From the NCBI GenBank assembly GCA_031283795.1, contig JAITBB010000071.1, positions 1 to 8,992 on the forward strand: a stretch of 8,992 nucleotides of DNA, read 5' to 3'. The position numbers and the translations under genes are program-made. The notes below the pieces were generated by a model. It had not been told where the DNA came from, searched no databases, and was given only the letters and a program-made list of their open reading frames with translations. Source of the stretch: Rickettsiales bacterium (GTDB lineage: Bacteria > Pseudomonadota > Alphaproteobacteria > Rickettsiales > UBA1997). Below, one piece after another: positions 4,884-8,992 of this stretch; the first letter of the stretch is position 1; each line of letters starts with the position of its first letter.

Positions 4884-5765
4884 TTAACATTTATCGGATT
4901 TTTCGGAGACCTTGTGGTTCTGTCTGAGAAAGAGGCGATATGTATTCTCCATTAGGCAGGCTACAGTCATCGGGCCAACTCCACGGGGTACCGGACTCAG
5001 AAATCCGCAAATGTCTTTGACACTATCAAAGTCAACATCTCCGCATATACTTCCGTCCTCTAGTCTGTTAATTCCAACATCTATCACTATAGCTCCTTCC
5101 CTTACCATTGGTCCGTTTAGAAACTTCGCCTTTCCTATGGCGACAACCACTATGTCTGCGTTCTTCGCTATGCTCGGCAGATTCTGGGTTCTGCTGTGGG
5201 CTAGCGTGACGGTGCAGTTCTCATTGAGCAGTAGCTGAGCCGTGGGTTTACCAACGATGTTGGATCTACCAATAACTACGGCATTTTTCCCCTCCAAACC
5301 GGGACAGACGGACTTTATCAATTTTAGACAGCCACTGGCAGTGCAGGGCACTATATCCACATCCGAGTTATTCTTGCTACTAAACAGTTTTCCCACATTT
5401 AGTGGATGGAAACAGTCTACATCCTTCCCGGGGTCTAGGGCAAGGATAATTCTCCTCTCATCAATGTGTTTGGGTAGTGGCAACTGGACCAGTATTCCAT
5501 TAACTCTCTCATCCCGGTTCAGTTTCTCCATAAGACCAAGCACCTCCTGTTCTCTGGTTTCTCCACTAAGTTCATATTTCACGGACTCGAAACCACACTC
5601 CTCGCAGGCCTTTTCTTTATTTCTTATATATATTTCGCTAGCCGGATTGTTCCCGACTATAACCACTGCCAGACGGGGTCTGGTAGAATGTTCTCTGGTC
5701 ATCTCGGCTATGGATAGTCTCATGTTTTTGGCTATTCCGTGGCCATCTATTATCTGTACTGTCAT
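4884..5765 (-). CDS. folD: Bifunctional methylenetetrahydrofolate dehydrogenase / methenyltetrahydrofolate cyclohydrolase
   Basis: FolD interconverts 5,10-methylene-, 5,10-methenyl- and 10-formyl-tetrahydrofolate in the cytoplasm, using NADP+. At 293 residues it is full length. Seen motifs are the catalytic Tyr46-x3-Lys50 pair (SEIYIRNKEKA), GILVQLPLP (90-98), KDVDCFHP (114-121), PCTASG (140-145), the Rossmann segment VVIGRSNIVGKP (163-174), HSRT (190-193), DIVVVAIG (204-211), VIDVGIN (227-233) and PVPRGVGPMT (258-267). The last is usually PVPGGVGPMT, so Arg261 replaces a glycine near the folate site. It is the third gene of the mlaD operon: its ATG lies 6 nt after the DUF2155 stop, preceded by AGGA with a 4-nt gap. 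A hairpin follows the stop. Confidence 0.96.
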   Translation of the reverse strand: MTVQIIDGHGIAKNMRLSIAEMTREHSTRPRLAVVIVGNNPASEIYIRNKEKACEECGFESVKYELSGETREQEVLGLMEKLNRDERVNGILVQLPLPKHIDERRIILALDPGKDVDCFHPLNVGKLFSSKNNSDVDIVPCTASGCLKLIKSVCPGLEGKNAVVIGRSNIVGKPTAQLLLNENCTVTLAHSRTQNLPSIAKNADIVVVAIGKAKFLNGPMVREGAIVIDVGINRLEDGSICGDVDFDSVKDICGFLSPVPRGVGPMTVACLMENTYRLFLRQNHKVSEKSDKC

Positions 5766-5771
5766 GGTTTC

Positions 5772-6266
5772 CTATTCGCTGCAGTTTCTTAGCTTGACAT
5801 CATAGAGGGGATGTTCCAGACCAGAGACACTCGGAGTTGAAGAGAAAATCCAACCGTAGAAAATCCTTCTGCTTTTGCCACTATGATGATTCAACTCAAA
5901 TATTTTTAGAAGAAGTTTGTTCTCAGGACTCTCCTCGGGAAAGGATTTCCAACACTTTAGAAGTAGGATTTCCAGTCTTTCGAAAGTTATTTTGTCACCG
6001 ACCTTTGCCTCTATCTTTGAAGCCTTGCCAGTCACCTTGTCCAGGACCTGGAGTTCCACACTAGTCACAAACCTTTCCCTCGGCTGATTTTTTATCAGCC
6101 GAGGGTTAGAATCCAACCTCTCAGGGGTTGCCTTATTTTCAACTGTAGCTCTAGCCGGCCGTTTTCCTTTGTCCCTCCGGGCGCCCTTAGAATTTAAGCC
6201 CAGACCAAGACACAGCAAAATTCCCATGGGGAAGAAGAACCACCTGATCTTATTTCTATTTGGCAT
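5772..6266 (-). CDS. DUF2155 domain protein, probably envelope-located
   Basis: The C-terminal half (68-162) matches DUF2155, a family I know essentially from Alphaproteobacteria: VELQVLDKVTGKAS (70-83), KVGDKITFERLEILLLKCW (88-106), then FYGWIFSSTPSVSGLEHPLYDVKLRNC (136-162), where GW-F-SS-P-EHP-YD-C is the signature. Cys105 and Cys162 may form a disulfide. Residues 8-25 are hydrophobic after a basic start, consistent with export or anchoring. Residues 26-67 are a basic, Pro-rich linker, part of which is encoded by a 29-bp perfect hairpin. The start overlaps the mlaD stop by 11 nt, so translation is probably coupled, and folD follows after 6 nt. The biochemical function is unknown; pairing with MlaD suggests envelope lipid or surface maintenance. 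Confidence 0.88.
   Translation of the reverse strand: MPNRNKIRWFFFPMGILLCLGLGLNSKGARRDKGKRPARATVENKATPERLDSNPRLIKNQPRERFVTSVELQVLDKVTGKASKIEAKVGDKITFERLEILLLKCWKSFPEESPENKLLLKIFELNHHSGKSRRIFYGWIFSSTPSVSGLEHPLYDVKLRNCSE
6077..6105. repeat. Perfect 12-bp inverted repeat inside the DUF2155 gene
   Basis: CCCTCGGCTGAT (6077-6088), TTTTT, then ATCAGCCGAGGG (6094-6105). It lies in frame in the linker, encoding parts of residues 54-64 (NPRLIKNQPRE on the minus strand). It is the most stable hairpin seen in the window. No T-tract follows it in the direction of transcription, so it is not a classical terminator. Confidence 0.95.
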
Positions 6267-6708
6267 CTGAGGCCCTATTTAGAAGGAAGTGTGTTATCAC
6301 GTCCTCAAGATCCATTGCAGATTCCGTGAAATCAAACCTATCTCCATCCTTTAAAATCTCATCATTCCCACCAACCTCAATTCTGAGGTACTTACTGCCT
6401 ATTAGGCCACTGGTGGACACCTTTATACAGCTATCTACCGGGATTATAGTTCCCATTTTTACACCAATGGACACTAGCACCGAATGGTTTTTCTCCAGAG
6501 TAACATCAAATACGCTTCCGATGTCTACACCCCCTATCCTTACCTTTGTGCCAGGGTAAATCCCACTCACATTGGCAAATTCCGCATACAGCCTGTAAAA
6601 CTTCTGGCCCAATTTCCTGTTTGTTGCCCCAATCGAAAAGAGAACAAAGGCTATACTGAACAACACTGTCACCAGACCGACTGTCGTCTCAAGATAATTT
6701 ACTCTCAT
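6256..6708 (-). CDS. mlaD: MlaD-type MCE-domain protein (outer-membrane lipid asymmetry, phospholipid transport)
   Basis: MlaD is the periplasmic, inner-membrane-anchored hexameric substrate-binding subunit of the MlaFEDB lipid transporter. The 150 residues have the usual plan: one N-terminal membrane helix (9-27), an MCE domain (about 38-115) with FANVSGIYPGTKVRIGGVDIGSV (44-66), STSGLIGSKYLRIEVGG (98-114), then DGDRFDFTESAMDLEDVITHFL (121-142), the typical MlaD ending. The length is normal. It is the first gene of an operon with DUF2155 and folD. The ATG at 6708 has an in-frame TGA directly before it, so no longer start exists. Its promoter has a perfect palindrome over the -10 region. Partner genes mlaE and mlaF are not in the window. 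Confidence 0.9.
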   Translation of the reverse strand: MRVNYLETTVGLVTVLFSIAFVLFSIGATNRKLGQKFYRLYAEFANVSGIYPGTKVRIGGVDIGSVFDVTLEKNHSVLVSIGVKMGTIIPVDSCIKVSTSGLIGSKYLRIEVGGNDEILKDGDRFDFTESAMDLEDVITHFLLNRASDAK

Positions 6709-6764
6709 TCACCGTATACAATGGTCCTCGATCCGAAAACCAGCGCCCGGATCCACTTGATTGG

Positions 6765-6792
6765 ATGATACTGACTCAGTATAAATTGTCAA
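6765..6792 (-). promoter_or_regulatory. Promoter of the mlaD-DUF2155-folD operon
   Basis: On the minus strand TTGACA (6792-6787), a 16-bp spacer and TATCAT (6770-6765) form a strong promoter. The start near 6758 gives a leader of about 50 nt to the mlaD ATG. Confidence 0.65.
6768..6782. promoter_or_regulatory. 15-bp perfect palindrome inside the mlaD promoter
   Basis: ATACTGA-C-TCAGTAT (plus strand) fills most of the spacer and overlaps the -10 box, a classic place for a repressor site. The regulator is unknown. Confidence 0.5.
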
Positions 6793-6877
6793 ATTAATTG
6801 GAGATACTAGTAGGTTTACTCCATAATTATCGCTTTTCATAGTGCTCTTTTTTGTTTTCTCCGGAATTCCATAGAGA

Positions 6878-8005
6878 TCATTGCACTCTACCAGACCGAC
6901 CCTTGGAAAACATGTATCCCAGTGCGCTGAGGATCAGAAGGGCTATGGTGGATAACAGATAGGATCCCATGGCCGTACCAGTGGCTATCAGGAGGACCAA
7001 TGGAGGGGCGTATTTTCTTCCACCAAAGAGGAAATATTCACCAAAAAATGGTATGACATTCAGAAAATATATCCTCAAATCCTCCTGGATTATCTTGAAA
7101 ATTAGGTCAATCACCAGCAGTAGCAGTAGTAGGATCAGGGTTATTTTTTTAATCATCTCGACCCGGCAACTCGCTACGAGTTCATCTATCGTTTTGATGT
7201 CAGAATCTATTCTGACAAGGCCATTATGGGGAATCAACTCCCTATCTCTGATCGTTCCGAAGAAAGATATTGTCTTCGGAGAAAAAAACTCATATTCAAT
7301 TTTTATGTCCCCGATCTCAGGATTTGAAAAGTTCTTGCCATTATATAGAATATACCTATCAACGACTTTGAATCTGTCTGGACTGCTCTGGAACGTTTTT
7401 TTCTCCAAATCGGTATCTCCCGTGTAGGAGTCAAGATCAACATAGGTATTCTCCAGCTTTGGCTTTGGTCTGCCTTTTTTCCCGGAGACACTACTCACAT
7501 ACACAACCTTCGGGTCTTTGAACAGGAATTTTTTGTATCCTAGATCTTTGACAAAATATTTTTTATCCAGTTCAAAGCCGTTTTTGGTTATTATATTGCC
7601 ATTAAATATGGTCTCACCTCTATAGGATTTCGGACCATTCATATCTTCGATAGGATTCCTTTTATTTTTGTCATGGAAACCACTCGAATCTATAGGTTTA
7701 TCACTCCAGCATTTTTTATAGATGTACACATAGGAGACCTTACCCTCTAACAGTTTCCTCTCCTCAACCCACTGGTATACCCAGACGTTCCTTCTCATGG
7801 CGAAAATGCCGTTGACAACAACATCGGGCAGTATTCTGTCTCTAAAATTGGTTTTGTTTCCAATCTCCTCTCGCAAAAAGACAAATTCACCAGAATTCTT
7901 TGCGATTCTCTGAAACCTCTGTATTTCACCCCCAATGATAGACGACAGAAGTGCCGCTGTAGTCAACAGAGCATAAAGAATAAGGACATATACAAATTTC
8001 CTCAT
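6878..8005 (-). CDS. TMEM43 (LUMA) family membrane protein
   Basis: The 375-residue protein has the TMEM43 plan: one N-terminal membrane helix (4-26), a large soluble loop, and hydrophobic C-terminal segments (about 285-304, 314-327 and 333-368). Within the loop are RRNVWVYQWVEE (71-82), like the family's 'MYQW-E' motif, and NPEIGDIKIEYEFFSPKTISFFGTIRD (228-254), like its 'P-x-GD-R-x-x-Y' block. TMEM43 is known as an inner nuclear membrane/ER protein in animals; bacterial relatives exist, with role unknown. A middle insert (about 105-205) is Lys/Gly/Asp-rich and poorly conserved to my eye. The start has AAGGA 7 nt upstream. The gene lies on the same strand as the hydrogenase gene, 136 nt downstream of it, behind its own probable promoter. 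A functional link to the hydrogenase is not shown. Confidence 0.75.
   Translation of the reverse strand: MRKFVYVLILYALLTTAALLSSIIGGEIQRFQRIAKNSGEFVFLREEIGNKTNFRDRILPDVVVNGIFAMRRNVWVYQWVEERKLLEGKVSYVYIYKKCWSDKPIDSSGFHDKNKRNPIEDMNGPKSYRGETIFNGNIITKNGFELDKKYFVKDLGYKKFLFKDPKVVYVSSVSGKKGRPKPKLENTYVDLDSYTGDTDLEKKTFQSSPDRFKVVDRYILYNGKNFSNPEIGDIKIEYEFFSPKTISFFGTIRDRELIPHNGLVRIDSDIKTIDELVASCRVEMIKKITLILLLLLLVIDLIFKIIQEDLRIYFLNVIPFFGEYFLFGGRKYAPPLVLLIATGTAMGSYLLSTIALLILSALGYMFSKGRSGRVQ
7198..7217. repeat. Perfect 9-bp inverted repeat inside the TMEM43-like gene
   Basis: TGTCAGAAT (7198-7206), CT, ATTCTGACA (7209-7217). It lies in coding sequence for the residues VRIDSDI, with TGTC/GACA ends like the repeats upstream of the NuoF-like gene. 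Confidence 0.85.
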
Positions 8006-8067
8006 AGACTAATCCTTGTCCGACTCGGGTACATCTTATCTATTTCCCCATTTCTCTCCGCGGCTCC

Positions 8068-8096
8068 ATACTAATGGGGGAGGAGTCTAAAATCAA
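8068..8096 (-). promoter_or_regulatory. Possible promoter of the TMEM43-like gene
   Basis: On the minus strand TTGATT (8096-8091), a 17-bp spacer and TAGTAT (8073-8068). The -10 matches the consensus at four of six positions. The leader would be about 56 nt. Confidence 0.4.
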
Positions 8097-8099
8097 TAG

Positions 8100-8121
8100 C
8101 TCCGGTGTGGTCGAACCGGAG
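8100..8121 (-). terminator. Hairpin downstream of the hydrogenase gene
   Basis: CTCCGGT (8100-8106) and ACCGGAG (8115-8121) form a perfect 7-bp stem with an 8-nt loop, about 20 nt past the hydrogenase stop. In the minus direction it is followed by CTATTGATTTTAG, which is weakly T-rich. Confidence 0.5.
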
Positions 8122-8141
8122 GCGACTCCATCTCCACCCAT

Positions 8142-8992
8142 CTAGAATGCTGGCGACATCAGCAGCCTATTCTCTAGACTTCTAGAGGTTACCCACTCAA
8201 CATATTCCGTAGCATTTTTGTTTTCTAGAGCATTTCTTTTCGTCCTAGCACCTCCCAGTCTCTGTAGAAGATCGCGTCTATTCTGCATGATTTCCATTTC
8301 TAGAGCCGGTCTGGCCGGCAGAAGAGGTTGGCCTCCCCCTCCTATACAGCCGCCGGGGCAGTTCATAATTTCTATATAGTGGTAGTCTCTATACCTTCCA
8401 CTCTCTATGAAATCTCTGAAATTTTTTGGACCAGAAATTACCGCTACCTTGACCTCTGTGGAACCAATTTTTATGGTGGCTTCTCTCAGGCTTCTCCCCT
8501 CCTCGGTTAGCTCCATCAGGATAAGATTCTCGAAGGTCTCACCATCAATTTTCTTCTTTAGAACGCGGAGCGCTGATTCCATGACTCCACCACTCTTGCC
8601 ATATATTACCGCTCCTCCACTGTAATCCGACAGTGAATCTCCTTCACTCTCTTCCAGATTGGCAAAATCTATATTTCTCTCGTTGATCAGCTTCACCAGC
8701 TCTCTGACGGTCAAAACACAGTCAACGGCCCTTCTTCCGGCGAATTCATGGACTTCATCCTTTTTAGAGGTGCATGGCATTATGGAGATAACGGCTATGT
8801 TGGCTGGATCTATCGACTCCCTCTCGGCCCACCAGGTTCTATAGGCAAAACCAGCGTGTATGTGTGGAGAAAGGGCGGTGGTTAGGTTTGCAGAGAGTTT
8901 GGGTTCATAGTTTTTAACGAATTTTACCCAGGATGGGCAGCAGGATGTGAACATCGGGATAGCTCCACCACCTTCCAGTCTCTCCACCAGCT
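8142..8992 (-). CDS. [FeFe] hydrogenase, C-terminal catalytic part (N-terminus outside the window)
   Basis: The enzyme reversibly makes H2 from protons and electrons at the H-cluster. All three signature motifs are intact: L1 TSCCPSW near 8930-8950, L2 MPCTSKKDE (MPCxxKxxE) near 8755-8780, and L3 EIMNCPGGCIGGGGQP near 8325-8370. The four cysteines that bind the [4Fe-4S] part of the H-cluster are all present. SGGAVIYGKSGGVMESALR (near 8570-8620) matches the conserved active-site segment of group A enzymes. The frame continues past 8992, so the GTG at 8987 is not the true start; any N-terminal ferredoxin-like domains are unseen. After L3 about 60 residues remain, without the common HxLLHTHY-like end. 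A hairpin follows the stop. Its maturases HydE, HydF and HydG are not in the window. Confidence 0.95.
   Translation of the reverse strand, partial: LVERLEGGGAIPMFTSCCPSWVKFVKNYEPKLSANLTTALSPHIHAGFAYRTWWAERESIDPANIAVISIMPCTSKKDEVHEFAGRRAVDCVLTVRELVKLINERNIDFANLEESEGDSLSDYSGGAVIYGKSGGVMESALRVLKKKIDGETFENLILMELTEEGRSLREATIKIGSTEVKVAVISGPKNFRDFIESGRYRDYHYIEIMNCPGGCIGGGGQPLLPARPALEMEIMQNRRDLLQRLGGARTKRNALENKNATEYVEWVTSRSLENRLLMSPAF

Noticed and set aside
4912..5805. Plus-strand frames opposite folD
   Set aside because: They are shadows of folD, whose minus-strand translation carries every FolD motif.
6709..6877. A gene or terminator between the TMEM43-like gene and mlaD
   Set aside because: No start with an open frame of useful length was found. 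The GGAATTCC palindrome near 6863 is followed by A rather than T in the minus direction, so it does not read as a terminator.
8173..8304. Four TCTAGA hexamers close together in the hydrogenase 3' end
   Set aside because: They arise mostly from CTA-GAA/GAG (Leu-Glu) codon pairs, and CTAG over the whole window is close to the number expected by chance.
1..8992. Insertion sequences, integrases or phage genes
   Set aside because: No transposase, integrase or phage structural motif was seen in any frame, and no terminal inverted repeats bound a segment.

Overview
The window looks like chromosomal DNA of a host-associated alphaproteobacterium with an anaerobic, hydrogen-evolving metabolism. Two things suggest this. 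A DUF2155 protein, a family I know essentially from Alphaproteobacteria including Rickettsiales-type symbionts, directly follows an MlaD-type MCE protein. The same window carries the C-terminal part of an [FeFe] hydrogenase with all three H-cluster motifs, and a separate NuoF/HydB-like flavoprotein. An alphaproteobacterial endosymbiont of an anaerobic protist would fit, but the lifestyle and exact lineage are inference.

Layout. 1-409 (-): N-terminal part of a SurA/PrsA-like periplasmic foldase with a good sigma70-type promoter (444-472). 410-749: divergent intergenic region rich in short palindromes. 750-1778 (+): short NuoF/HydB-like FMN/Fe-S subunit. 1842-2321 (-): rpoZ with a long acidic tail, convergent with the NuoF-like gene. 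2322-2647: structured intergenic DNA with the rpoZ promoter on one side and, on the other, a consensus promoter overlapped by a perfect 11-bp inverted repeat. 2648-4012 (+): unrecognised 454-residue protein with tandem repeats, a helical middle, one hydrophobic segment and a charged tail. 4229-4501 (+): small ribbon-helix-helix-like protein with its own consensus promoter. 4502-4883: no convincing gene. 6708-4884 (-): tight operon mlaD > DUF2155 > folD, with a palindrome inside its promoter. 8005-6878 (-): TMEM43/LUMA-like membrane protein. 8992-8142 (-): [FeFe] hydrogenase, truncated by the window edge.

How the genes fit together. The NuoF-like flavoprotein could pass electrons from NAD(P)H to the [FeFe] hydrogenase. 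The two genes lie about 6.4 kb apart on opposite strands, so they are not one operon. MlaD, DUF2155 and the foldase are cell-envelope functions; FolD and RpoZ are housekeeping. The part least like the rest is 2322-4860, an apparent accessory insert holding the unknown repeat protein and the RHH-like regulator. Promoters are easy to read (TTGACT/TTGATT/TTGACA, 16-17 bp, TATAAT-like), several imply 5' leaders of only about 26-28 nt, and Shine-Dalgarno sequences are mostly weak. Short perfect palindromes recur between genes and also inside genes.
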